Of a stretch of 64,000 bases of DNA, positions 7,502 to 15,119 are shown in pieces. The notes below the pieces were generated by a model, which saw only the letters and a program-made list of their open reading frames with translations, ran no database searches and was not told the DNA's origin. The stretch's first letter is position 1. Every line of letters begins with the position of its first letter. The position numbers and the translations under genes are program-made. This DNA comes from JBDIAG01 sp963835085 (GTDB taxonomy: Bacteria; Actinomycetota; Actinomycetes; Actinomycetales; CAWJMD01): NCBI GenBank assembly GCA_963835085.1, contig CAWIED010000001.1, positions 1,116,001-1,180,000 of the forward strand. The letters run 5' to 3'.

Positions 7502-8188
7502 TCAGTTGTTGGTCAAGGCAGACTTGAGACATTCCTGCTGCTGGTCTGCGGGCAGTGTGGAGCACGACCCGACGTCGGAGCTCTTGCTGAGGACGAAGAG
7601 GGTGATGATCAGGAAGACCACGGCTACCACGATGCCGATGGCACCGGTGATGATGCCGGCGATGGCCAATCCACCCTGGCCGAGCTGGCCGAGCTTGACC
7701 CGCTTGCGGGCCATCACACCCGTGATGATGGCGGCAATGCCGAACAGGGCGCCTGTACCCCAGAAGCACGCCGACAGCAGCGCGGCGATGCCACAGATCA
7801 ACGACGCGATCGCGAGCCCGTTGTTGCCACGTGGGGGCGGGTAGGCGCCCGGCGCCGCCGGCGAGCCGTACGCAGGCTGGCCGGGGCCGTAGCCAGGGAT
7901 GCCTGACCCGTACCCGGGCTGGCCGGAGCCATAGCCGGGCTGGTCTGACCCGTAAACGGGCTGGTCCGATCCAAAGCCGGGTCGGTCTGATCCATAGGGC
8001 TGCTGCGCCCCGTATGACGGAGTACCCGCCCCATACGGGGACGGCTCGCTGGAACCGTAGGACGGCTGCCCGTACGAAGGTTGGCTGGCGTTGCCAGCGT
8101 CTGGCGTGTCTGAACCCATGCTGGCTGGCTTGTTGAGACTCGGTCGTTGCGGGTCGCCCACGGGTGGCGGCTCGTCGGGGGTGCTCAT
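7502..8188 (-). CDS. DUF4190-type membrane protein with YGS/QPGYG repeats
   Basis: A 228-residue protein in two parts. Residues 1-120 form a Pro/Gly/Tyr/Ser-rich cytoplasmic tail built from degenerate 8-residue units such as YGSDQPGY and YGSGQPGY. The C-terminal part, NGLAIASLICGIAALL through LGQGGLAIAGIITGAIG, holds the membrane segments typical of DUF4190 proteins. The start at 8188 has GAGAGG upstream. It is convergent with the DUF2752 gene and divergent from trpC. Its function is unknown; such repetitive tails often mediate protein-protein contact. The repeat number could vary between strains because the DNA units are near-identical. Confidence 0.75.
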   Translation of the reverse strand: MSTPDEPPPVGDPQRPSLNKPASMGSDTPDAGNASQPSYGQPSYGSSEPSPYGAGTPSYGAQQPYGSDRPGFGSDQPVYGSDQPGYGSGQPGYGSGIPGYGPGQPAYGSPAAPGAYPPPRGNNGLAIASLICGIAALLSACFWGTGALFGIAAIITGVMARKRVKLGQLGQGGLAIAGIITGAIGIVVAVVFLIITLFVLSKSSDVGSCSTLPADQQQECLKSALTNN

Positions 8189-8300
8189 CGGTCAACCTCT
8201 CGCTAATCGGCAGTAACCCCCAACGTATCGGGTGCGCGAAGATCAGGTAGGCAGACCCGTTAGCATCGCGGTGGGTGTTATTGGGTTGTGACGTGCTCAG

Positions 8301-8388
8301 ACGCCGTTGATTTCAGATGGCGTTGATTTTCAGACGGCGTTGATCCAGGACAGCATGATGTTGATCCAGGACAACGTTGACTCTCAGA
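8301..8388 (+). repeat. Degenerate GTTGAT(TTCAG/CCAGGAC) repeats in the trpC leader
   Basis: Between the divergent DUF4190 gene and trpC, five related units of about 16-21 bp run head to tail: GCCGTTGATTTCAG, GGCGTTGATTTTCAG, GGCGTTGATCCAGGAC, ATGTTGATCCAGGAC and ACGTTGACTCTCAG. They end shortly before the trpC ribosome binding site. The region has no Trp-rich leader peptide. It may be an operator region or simply slipped repeats. Confidence 0.5.
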
Positions 8389-8402
8389 CAAAGGGAGGTC
8401 CG

Positions 8403-9224
8403 GTGACCGTTCTCGACGACATCGTCGAGGGGGTGCGGCTCGACCTGCAGCGACGGGAAGAGCGCGTCAGCCTCGACGAGCTCAAGGAGCGCGCGCAACG
8501 CGTTCGTGAGGCGCGGTGTGCCTACCAGGCGCTGGCCAAGGACAAGGATCAACCTGCGGTGCGGGTGATCGCGGAGGTCAAGCGATCGAGTCCGAGCAAG
8601 GGCGCCTTGGCTCCCATCGCCGATCCCGCCTGGATGGCAGCTCAGTACGAGGCCGGCGGTGCCAGCGTGGTCTCTGTTCTCACCGAGGAGCGCCGCTTCG
8701 GCGGCAGCCTGGCCGATCTGGACGCGGTGCGGGCAGCCATAGACATCCCCGTGTTGCGCAAGGACTTCGTCGTCACGCCCTACCAGGTGTGGGAGGCGCG
8801 GGCGCACGGTGCCGATCTGGTCTTGCTGATCGTCGCCGCACTGGAGCAGAACGCCCTGACGGCGCTGGTGGAGCGCGTGCACTCACTGGGCATGACCGCC
8901 CTGGTAGAGGTGCATGACGCCGACGAGGTGGCTCGAGCCCTTGATGCCGGCGCCAGAGTGGTCGGCGTCAACAACCGCAACCTCAAGACGCTCGAGGTAG
9001 ACCGCGGCACGTTCGCGGCCTTGGCCCCGCTGATCCCGGACGGTGTGGTGCGGATCGCCGAGTCGGGCGTGCGCGGCCCACGCGACGTGTTCGAGCTGGC
9101 TCGCCAGGGTGCCGACGCCGTGCTCGTGGGCGAGGCTCTGGTCACCGGGGGAGACCCACGCGCCGCGGTGGCCGACCTCGTCAGCGCCGGCCTGCACCCG
9201 GCCGGACAGGGCAGCGCCCGATGA
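8403..9224 (+). CDS. trpC: Indole-3-glycerol-phosphate synthase
   Basis: This 273-residue TIM-barrel enzyme converts carboxyphenylaminodeoxyribulose phosphate to indole-3-glycerol phosphate in tryptophan synthesis. Family motifs are EVKRSSPSKGAL, the lysine-bearing VLRKDFVVTPYQV, VGVNNRNLKTLEV and IAESGVRGPRDV. The open frame extends upstream, but the GTG at 8403 is chosen because AGGGAGG lies 4-10 bases before it and homologues begin at TVLDDIVEGV. The stop overlaps the trpB start (ATGA at 9221-9224). It is first in the trpC-trpB-trpA-lgt cluster; no trpE or trpD is inside the window. Confidence 0.96.
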   Translation: MTVLDDIVEGVRLDLQRREERVSLDELKERAQRVREARCAYQALAKDKDQPAVRVIAEVKRSSPSKGALAPIADPAWMAAQYEAGGASVVSVLTEERRFGGSLADLDAVRAAIDIPVLRKDFVVTPYQVWEARAHGADLVLLIVAALEQNALTALVERVHSLGMTALVEVHDADEVARALDAGARVVGVNNRNLKTLEVDRGTFAALAPLIPDGVVRIAESGVRGPRDVFELARQGADAVLVGEALVTGGDPRAAVADLVSAGLHPAGQGSAR

Positions 9225-10525
9225 GCACACAGGCGAATCCCGGCCTGCAACCGGGCATGCCGGGGCCCTGGTTCGGCGACTTCGGTGGACGCTACCTGCC
9301 CGAAGCGCTGGTGGCGGTGGTCGACGAGGTGGCCGACTCCTATGACAAGGCAGCCGTCGACCCGGAGTTCCTCGCCGAGCTCACCCGGCTCAACCTGACC
9401 TATGCCGGACGGCCGTCGATCATCACCGAGGTGCCGCGCTTTGCCGCCCACTGTGGCGGAGCACGGGTCATTCTCAAGCGAGAAGACTTGAATCACACCG
9501 GTTCTCACAAGATCAACAATGTGCTGGGCCAGGCTCTGCTGGCCCGGCGGATGGGCAAGACCCGGCTCATCGCCGAGACCGGGGCGGGGCAGCACGGCGT
9601 GGCCACAGCCACCGCGGCGGCGTTGTTCGGCATGTCGTGCGTCGTCTACATGGGCGAGGAGGACACCCGCCGCCAGGCCCTCAACGTGGCGCGGATGCGG
9701 CTGCTCGGCACCACCGTGGTGCCGGTGACGGCCGGCTCGCGCACTCTCAAGGACGCCATCAACGAGGCCTTCCGCGACTGGGTAGCCCACGTCGACGACA
9801 CCTTCTACGTGTTCGGCACGGCCGCGGGCCCGCACCCGTTCCCGGCCATGGTGCGCAACTTCCAGCGCATCATCGGCGTCGAGGCGCGCCAGCAGGTGCT
9901 CGATCTGACCGGACGCCTGCCCGACCTCGTGTGCGCGTGCATCGGCGGCGGGTCCAACGCCATCGGCATCTTCCACGCGTTCTACGACGACGCCGACGTA
10001 CAGCTGCTCGGCCTCGAGGCGGCCGGCGAGGGCGTCGAATCGGGACGGCACGCCTGCTCGATCTCCGGTGGTGAGCCCGGCGTGCTGCATGGCTCGCGCA
10101 CGTTCATGCTGCAGGACGACGACGGCCAGACCATCGAATCGCATTCGATCTCGGCCGGGCTCGACTACCCCGGCGTAGGCCCGGAGCACGCCTGGCTGCA
10201 CGCCACCGGCCGCGCCCGGTATGAGGGCGTCACCGATGTCGACTGTATGGACGCACTGGCCCTGCTGGCCCGCACCGAAGGCATCATCCCGGCCATCGAG
10301 AGTGCCCACGCGTTGGCCGGCGCCATGCGCGAGGGACGCCGACTCGGCCCCGACGGGCTGATCCTGGTGAACCTCTCGGGTCGGGGCGACAAGGACGTCG
10401 ACACCGCCGGGCACTGGTTCGGGCTCTTCGACGACGACTCGGCCGCGCATCCGTTGCCCGACCCGGCGCCGCCGACCGGCGCCGGGGCTACCAGCCGACC
10501 CGACACCGCAAAGGACGGACAGTGA
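9221..10525 (+). CDS. trpB: Tryptophan synthase beta chain
   Basis: A 434-residue PLP enzyme that joins indole and serine to make tryptophan. PLP forms a Schiff base with Lys97 in NHTGSHKINN. The phosphate-binding GGGSNAIG loop and KREDLNHTGSHK, TGAGQHGVATAT and YPGVGPEHAW are all family signatures. It overlaps trpC by 4 bases and trpA by 4 bases, giving a tightly coupled trio in the order that allows assembly of the alpha2-beta2 complex. The C-terminal 25 residues (Pro/Ala/Thr-rich) extend past the usual end. No lesion is seen. Confidence 0.97.
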   Translation: MSTQANPGLQPGMPGPWFGDFGGRYLPEALVAVVDEVADSYDKAAVDPEFLAELTRLNLTYAGRPSIITEVPRFAAHCGGARVILKREDLNHTGSHKINNVLGQALLARRMGKTRLIAETGAGQHGVATATAAALFGMSCVVYMGEEDTRRQALNVARMRLLGTTVVPVTAGSRTLKDAINEAFRDWVAHVDDTFYVFGTAAGPHPFPAMVRNFQRIIGVEARQQVLDLTGRLPDLVCACIGGGSNAIGIFHAFYDDADVQLLGLEAAGEGVESGRHACSISGGEPGVLHGSRTFMLQDDDGQTIESHSISAGLDYPGVGPEHAWLHATGRARYEGVTDVDCMDALALLARTEGIIPAIESAHALAGAMREGRRLGPDGLILVNLSGRGDKDVDTAGHWFGLFDDDSAAHPLPDPAPPTGAGATSRPDTAKDGQ

Positions 10526-11352
10526 CCTCGACCGCCCCCGTGCTCGACAAGACGGCGGCCCAGGCGCGCTCGGCCTTCATCGGCTACCTGCCGGCCGGCT
10601 TTCCCGACGTGGACACCGCAGTGGAGGCCGCCAAGGCGGTCGCCGACGCCGGCGCCGACATCATCGAGCTCGGGCTGCCCTACTCCGACCCGTCGCTCGA
10701 CGGCACGGTCATTCAGCAGGCCACCGCCACGGCCCTGGCCAACGGCGTGCGCACACGTGACGTACTGGCCACCGTGGAGCGGGTCGTCAGCCACGCGCCC
10801 CACGTGGCCGTGCTCGTGATGACCTACTGGAACCCGGTGCTGCGTTATGGCCCCGAGCGGTTCGCGGCCGACCTGGCCGCGGCGGGAGGCGCAGGGCTGA
10901 TCACACCTGACATCACGCCCGACTACGGGCAGGAATGGATCGCCGCGGCGGACGCTCACGACCTCGACAAGGTGTTCCTGGTGGCGCCGTCCACGACGCC
11001 GGAGCGGATGGCCATGACGGTCGGCAGCTGCCGGGGCTTCGTCTACGCGGCGTCGCTCATGGGGGTGACGGGGGAGCGGGCCAGCGTGGACGCGTCCGCC
11101 CGCTCGCTCGTGGCGCGGGCCCGCGAGGCGGCGCAGCTCCATGGTGGCGAGCACCGCGTCTGCGTCGGGCTCGGAGTCTCGACGCCCGACCAGGCGCGCG
11201 AGGTGGCCGGCTACGCGGATGGGGTGATCGTCGGCTCGGCTCTCGTCCGCGCGTTGGCGCAGGGGTGCGCGGAGGCGAGCGGCACCGAGCGGCTGGTCCG
11301 GCTCAGTCAGACCACTCAGGCTCTGGTGGCCGGCGTGCAGGCCGGTCGGTGA
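10522..11352 (+). CDS. trpA: Tryptophan synthase alpha chain
   Basis: This 276-residue TIM-barrel subunit cleaves indole-3-glycerol phosphate to indole, which passes to TrpB. The catalytic residues Glu49 (DIIELGLPYSDP) and Asp60 (SLDG) fall at the same numbers as in the enterobacterial enzyme. FIGYLPAGFPD, LITPDITPDYGQEW and VGLGVSTPDQAREV also match. The GTG start at 10522 overlaps the trpB stop, and the stop overlaps the lgt ATG (TGATG at 11350-11354), continuing the coupled chain. Confidence 0.97.
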   Translation: MTSTAPVLDKTAAQARSAFIGYLPAGFPDVDTAVEAAKAVADAGADIIELGLPYSDPSLDGTVIQQATATALANGVRTRDVLATVERVVSHAPHVAVLVMTYWNPVLRYGPERFAADLAAAGGAGLITPDITPDYGQEWIAAADAHDLDKVFLVAPSTTPERMAMTVGSCRGFVYAASLMGVTGERASVDASARSLVARAREAAQLHGGEHRVCVGLGVSTPDQAREVAGYADGVIVGSALVRALAQGCAEASGTERLVRLSQTTQALVAGVQAGR

Positions 11353-12251
11353 TGCCGTTCGGCCCCACCGTCGCAAGCCTGCTGCATCCCGCGCTGCTGT
11401 TGACACCCGTGCTGGCCTACCTGCCGAGCCCGCCGCAGGGGGTCTGGTATCTGGGCCCGCTGCCGATCCGCGCGTATGCCCTGTGCATCCTGGCCGGCAT
11501 AGTCGTGGCGATCATCGTGGGAGAGCGGCGCTGGCAGGCCCGCGGCGGCCGCGAAGGCGGCATCGCCGACGTCGCCATGTGGGCGGTGCCGTTCGGCGTG
11601 GTGGGGGCCCGGCTGTATCACGTGATCTCCTCGCCGCAGGCCTATTTCGGCCCAGGCGGAGACCCGATCCGCGCCCTCTACATCTGGCAGGGCGGTCTGG
11701 GTATCTGGGGGGCCGTTGCGCTGGGGGCGGTCGGTGCGTGGATCGGCTGTCGTCGCAACGGTTTTCGGCTGTCGTCCTGGGCGGACGCGATCGCGCCCGC
11801 GGTGCTGTTGGCACAGGCCATCGGACGGCTCGGCAACTGGTTCAACCAGGAGCTCTTCGGCGCACCCACCACGCTGCCGTGGGGACTCCAGATCGATCTG
11901 GCGCATCGCCCGGAGGGGTACGCGCAGTACGCCACGTTCCATCCCACCTTCCTCTATGAGCTGGTCTGGAACGTGCTCGGTGCACTCGTCCTGATCTGGC
12001 TCGACCGGCGATACCGGTTGGGCAACGGCCAGGTCTTCTGGGGCTATGTGGCGATCTACACCCTGGGCCGCACCTGGATCGAGATGGTGCGCATCGACGA
12101 CGCCAACCATTTCCTCGGCCTGCGGCTCAACGTCTGGACGAGCTCCATCCTCTTCGTCTTCGCGCTGGTCATGTTCATCCGAAGTCGGCGCCGGCACCCG
12201 GAGCGCGAGGCCGGTGTGTACGTCGAGGAGCGCGCCCAGGCTGCCGGATAG
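11352..12251 (+). CDS. lgt: Prolipoprotein diacylglyceryl transferase
   Basis: This 299-residue inner-membrane enzyme transfers diacylglycerol from phosphatidylglycerol to the lipobox cysteine of prelipoproteins, the first step of lipoprotein maturation. The family signature is present as GRLGNWFNQELFG, with IRAYALCILAGIVVA near the N-terminus and several further membrane helices. The ATG overlaps the trpA stop codon. The lipoproteins in this window (starts at 1510, 28190 and 37594) would be substrates. The gene is last in its operon; the repeat array begins about 70 bases downstream. Confidence 0.96.
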   Translation: MPFGPTVASLLHPALLLTPVLAYLPSPPQGVWYLGPLPIRAYALCILAGIVVAIIVGERRWQARGGREGGIADVAMWAVPFGVVGARLYHVISSPQAYFGPGGDPIRALYIWQGGLGIWGAVALGAVGAWIGCRRNGFRLSSWADAIAPAVLLAQAIGRLGNWFNQELFGAPTTLPWGLQIDLAHRPEGYAQYATFHPTFLYELVWNVLGALVLIWLDRRYRLGNGQVFWGYVAIYTLGRTWIEMVRIDDANHFLGLRLNVWTSSILFVFALVMFIRSRRRHPEREAGVYVEERAQAAG

Positions 12252-12317
12252 CGCACGGCTCGCCAGGTGAGGTCGGCCACCGGTAGGAGCAGGCCCGAGC
12301 ACCCCAAGACGCCTCGA

Positions 12318-13071
12318 TGATCTATTCAACGCGGTTGGCACCGGAGGAGTCCGCCGCTGCCGGGTTGGCCCCCCTCCTTCGTGCCGAACGCGGCGTATTC
12401 GACGCGTTTGGCACCCCGCTGGCAGGTCGTCCCGGCCGTGGTCGCGGTTGATGGTGTCGGACGCGGCTTTCGTCACGCGGTTGGCACCACCCACACCCTG
12501 CCCTGGCCTGACCGGCTCCCTCGGCAGTGCCAAAGGCGGTGTATTCGACGCGTCTGGCACCCGGCAACCAAGCCCTCCCGGCCGTGGTCGTGCTCGATGG
12601 TGCCGGACGCGGCTTTCGTCACGCGGGTGGCACCACCCACACCCTGCCCTGGCCTGACCGGCCCTCTCGGCGGTGCCAAAGGCGGTGTATTCGACGCGTC
12701 TGGCACCCCGCTGGCAGGTTGTCCTGCGTGTGGTCGTGCCCGATGGTGTCGGACGCGGATTTCTTCACGCGGTTGGCACCACCCACACCCGCCACGGCCT
12801 GATCGGCCCCCTCGACACTGCCAAACGCGGTCTATTCCACGCGTCTGACACCCGACAACCAAGCCGCCCCGGCCGTGGCCGTGCTCGATGGTGCCGGACG
12901 CGGACTTCTTCACGCGGTTGGCACCACCCACACCCTGCCCCGGCCTGATCGGCTCGCTCGGGAGTGCCAAAGGCGGTGTATTCGACGCGTTTGGCACTCC
13001 GCTGGTAGGTCGTCTCGCGTGTGGTCGTGCTCGATGGTGTCGGACGCGGCTTTCGTCACGCGGTTGGCACC
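12318..13071. repeat. Array of 35-36-bp palindromes, 146-bp tandem period (73-bp half-period)
   Basis: A half unit ending at 12342 is followed by ten imperfect palindromes. Type B units (core GCCAAAGGCGGTGTATTCGA) start at 12381, 12527, 12673, 12818 and 12964. Type A units (core GTCGGACGCGGCTTTCGTC) start at 12453, 12599, 12745, 12890 and 13036. Each begins near GGTGCC or GGTGTC and ends in GGCACC, with inner GCG/CGC, so each can fold. Intervening spacers are 37-38 bp. Spacers after A are nearly alike (ACCCACACC...). Spacers after B alternate between CGCTGGCAGGT and CGGCAACCAAGCC types, and A units alternate GGTGTC/GGTGCC, giving a 292-bp higher-order unit. The array is intergenic, between lgt and the protease gene. 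It is not CRISPR, because the spacers are conserved. Confidence 0.92.
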
Positions 13072-13521
13072 ACCCACACCCCACCATTCCTTGGTCGACC
13101 CCCTGGGTCAGATCCGGACATCCCAGCGCCGGGAACAGCGATCGACCACCCCGCAACCGCCCTCACCGCCACGACGCATCGGCACGGCCGATCTCCCCAC
13201 GACAGGCCCAGGTCGATATCCCAGATCCGACCCGACCGCGAGCCAACGACCGGCACTACAGCACGATCCCGCGTCCACCCGTCACGTCCTCCACCCACCC
13301 CTCCCCAACCTGGTGACACCCCCCGAACAACGCCACCCCTCGCCCACCCAAAGCGGACCAACCCTGCCACCCCAGATCAACACACCACAGACACCCGACC
13401 CCATGGAATAGATCATCTGGTCACCTCCGAGTCAGTTCTCAGGAAGCGTCCACCCGGTGTTCAGCCGGCAGAGGTGCACTTGACATTGCCACCAACGGCA
13501 CCTGCACGAAGGGTCTGTGCC
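13072..13521 (+). other. C-rich gene-free region upstream of the protease
   Basis: After the repeat array, about 430 bases are strongly C-rich on the plus strand and contain no convincing gene; open frames here are low-complexity Pro/Thr/Arg or, on the other strand, Gly/Val/Trp. A TTGACA at 13480-13485 could be a -35 element for the protease gene, but no good -10 follows at 17 bases. An AAGGG precedes the ATG at 13522. Confidence 0.4.
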
Positions 13522-14838
13522 ATGTCGATGTCATCAGCTCGATCATTCCGTCGCCGCACCATCGTCGGCGTTGGCGTCGGCCTTGCTGCCCTCCTGGCCG
13601 CGGGGAGCGTCGCCACCGCCGAAGTAGGCAGCCATAGCGCCATCACAGCCGAAGCGGCCGGAACCTCGGCGTCGTCGCCGACCTCGAACGGAGCCTCGTC
13701 GACACCGGCCTGGTCGTACACCGGCCCCGGCCGCCGGTTCTGGGGAGAGTTCCACTCCGGGTACGGGTACGGGTACGGGTCCGGGAGCGCAGGCGGCAGC
13801 GAGCAGCCAGGGTCCAGCTCGGGGGGCAGCGGTTCGTTCGGGGGCGGTTGGACCGGCGATGGTTCGGGCAGTGCGCCACGTGATGGCTACGGTTCGGGCA
13901 GCTCGGGCACTGCCACCCAGACGGCCAATGCCGATGCCACGGCCACCCAGATCGCCGGCGTCGTCAACATTGTCTCCGAGGTCGATTACGGGCAGGGCGA
14001 GGCCGCCGGAACGGGCATGGTGCTCACGTCGAGCGGCCGCATCCTCACGAACAACCACGTGATCGACGGCGCCACGTCCATCAAGGTGACCGTCCTCAGC
14101 ACGAACAAGACGTACTCTGCGAAGGTGGTCGGCACGAGCCCGAGCAATGACATCGCCGTGCTCCAAGTGCAGAACGCGTCCGGTCTCACGACGGCGAAGT
14201 TCGCTCCCAGCGCCTCGGTCGGAGTGGGTGATTCGGTTGTCGGCGTGGGCAACGCGGAGAACGCGCCCGGTACTGCGGCGGCCTCGGGCACCGTCACGGC
14301 CATCGGGCAGTCCATCACCGCGACCGACGAGGGCGGAGCCAACCCCGAGCAGCTGACCGGCCTCATCGAGACCGACGCCGCCATCCTGTCCGGCGACAGC
14401 GGGGGACCGCTCTACGACGGCAGCGGAGGTGTCATCGGCATCGACACCGCGGCCGAGACCGGCGGCAACGGTGCCACCGTCGCCGGCTACGCCATCCCGA
14501 TCGCGCACGCACTTGCAGTGGCGAACGAGATCGACTCCGGCGCCGACAACGCGACCGTCCATCAGGGCCTGCCCGCCTTCCTGGGAATCCAACTGAGCCA
14601 GACCGGCACCGACACCACCATCGCCGGCACCGTGAGCGGCTCAGCGGCCGAGCAGGCGGGCCTGGTGGCCGGAGACCAGATCACATCGGTGGCGGGCACC
14701 TCGGTGACCTCGTCCGAGCAGCTCTCGGCGGCGATCGCGGCGCACCGGCCTGGTGAGCGGGTCTCGCTCACCTGGATCGACGGCTCCGGAGCGACGCAGC
14801 AGGCCACCGTCACCCTCGGATCGGGTCCGGCCGACTGA
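13522..14838 (+). CDS. Secreted HtrA/DegP-like serine protease with PDZ domain
   Basis: This 438-residue protein starts with a long basic-hydrophobic export signal (RSFRRRTIVGVGVGLAALLA) followed by a Gly/Ser-rich low-complexity linker to about residue 130. The trypsin-like domain has the triad His in LTNNHVIDGA, Asp in SPSNDIAVLQV and Ser in GDSGGPLYDG. A PDZ domain follows (FLGIQLSQTG to the end, with GSAAEQAGLVAGDQI). Family members degrade or refold damaged proteins outside the membrane. The frame is open upstream, but ATG 13522 is chosen because the signal peptide begins there and AAGGG lies about 9 bases before it. It is a single gene. Confidence 0.9.
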   Translation: MSMSSARSFRRRTIVGVGVGLAALLAAGSVATAEVGSHSAITAEAAGTSASSPTSNGASSTPAWSYTGPGRRFWGEFHSGYGYGYGSGSAGGSEQPGSSSGGSGSFGGGWTGDGSGSAPRDGYGSGSSGTATQTANADATATQIAGVVNIVSEVDYGQGEAAGTGMVLTSSGRILTNNHVIDGATSIKVTVLSTNKTYSAKVVGTSPSNDIAVLQVQNASGLTTAKFAPSASVGVGDSVVGVGNAENAPGTAAASGTVTAIGQSITATDEGGANPEQLTGLIETDAAILSGDSGGPLYDGSGGVIGIDTAAETGGNGATVAGYAIPIAHALAVANEIDSGADNATVHQGLPAFLGIQLSQTGTDTTIAGTVSGSAAEQAGLVAGDQITSVAGTSVTSSEQLSAAIAAHRPGERVSLTWIDGSGATQQATVTLGSGPAD

Positions 14839-14936
14839 CCCGCCCGGCGCGGCAGGATCGCCACGCCAGCGGACAGGAGCACTTCCGCAACCCGCGCGTA
14901 TACCTGAGAGTCTCTCCGCAGAATATTCACCTGTTG

Positions 14937-14966
14937 AGCGCGAATCGTCTGTTTGCGATTCGCGCT
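14937..14966 (+). terminator. Hairpin downstream of the protease gene
   Basis: A perfect 11-bp stem (AGCGCGAATCG with its complement) encloses an 8-base loop, about 100 bases after the protease stop. There is no T-run, as is common for actinobacterial terminator-like hairpins. A second short inverted repeat (TCAGGT...ACCTGA) follows at about 14972-14993. An operator role for the decarboxylase gene cannot be excluded. Confidence 0.5.
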
Positions 14967-15119
14967 AACGGTCAGGTAACGGGCCTAACCTGATCGAGGA
15001 TTCCGCAGCCAGCCCCGGTCGGGTGTTGTTCGGCCGCCCTGGGCCAGCTGTTCGGACGAGGACACGGTCGATGACGACTCGGTCACCCACAGCACGGTCG
15101 GAGAAAGACAGGACGCGCA

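Noticed and set aside
8780..11406. Long minus-strand open frames opposite trpB and trpA
   Set aside because: Shadows of the conserved coding strand with Arg/Gly/His-rich translations and no homology signals.
12381..13071. CRISPR array
   Set aside because: Unit and spacer lengths fit, but spacers are repeated and conserved, units alternate between two types and no cas genes are present.
13056..13370. Gly/Trp-rich minus-strand frame after the repeat array
   Set aside because: Product of C-rich skew; no start signal or recognisable domain.
12381..13411. Overlapping plus-strand open frames through the repeat array
   Set aside because: They are the same repeat read in three frames (146 is not a multiple of 3), without ribosome binding sites or family similarity.
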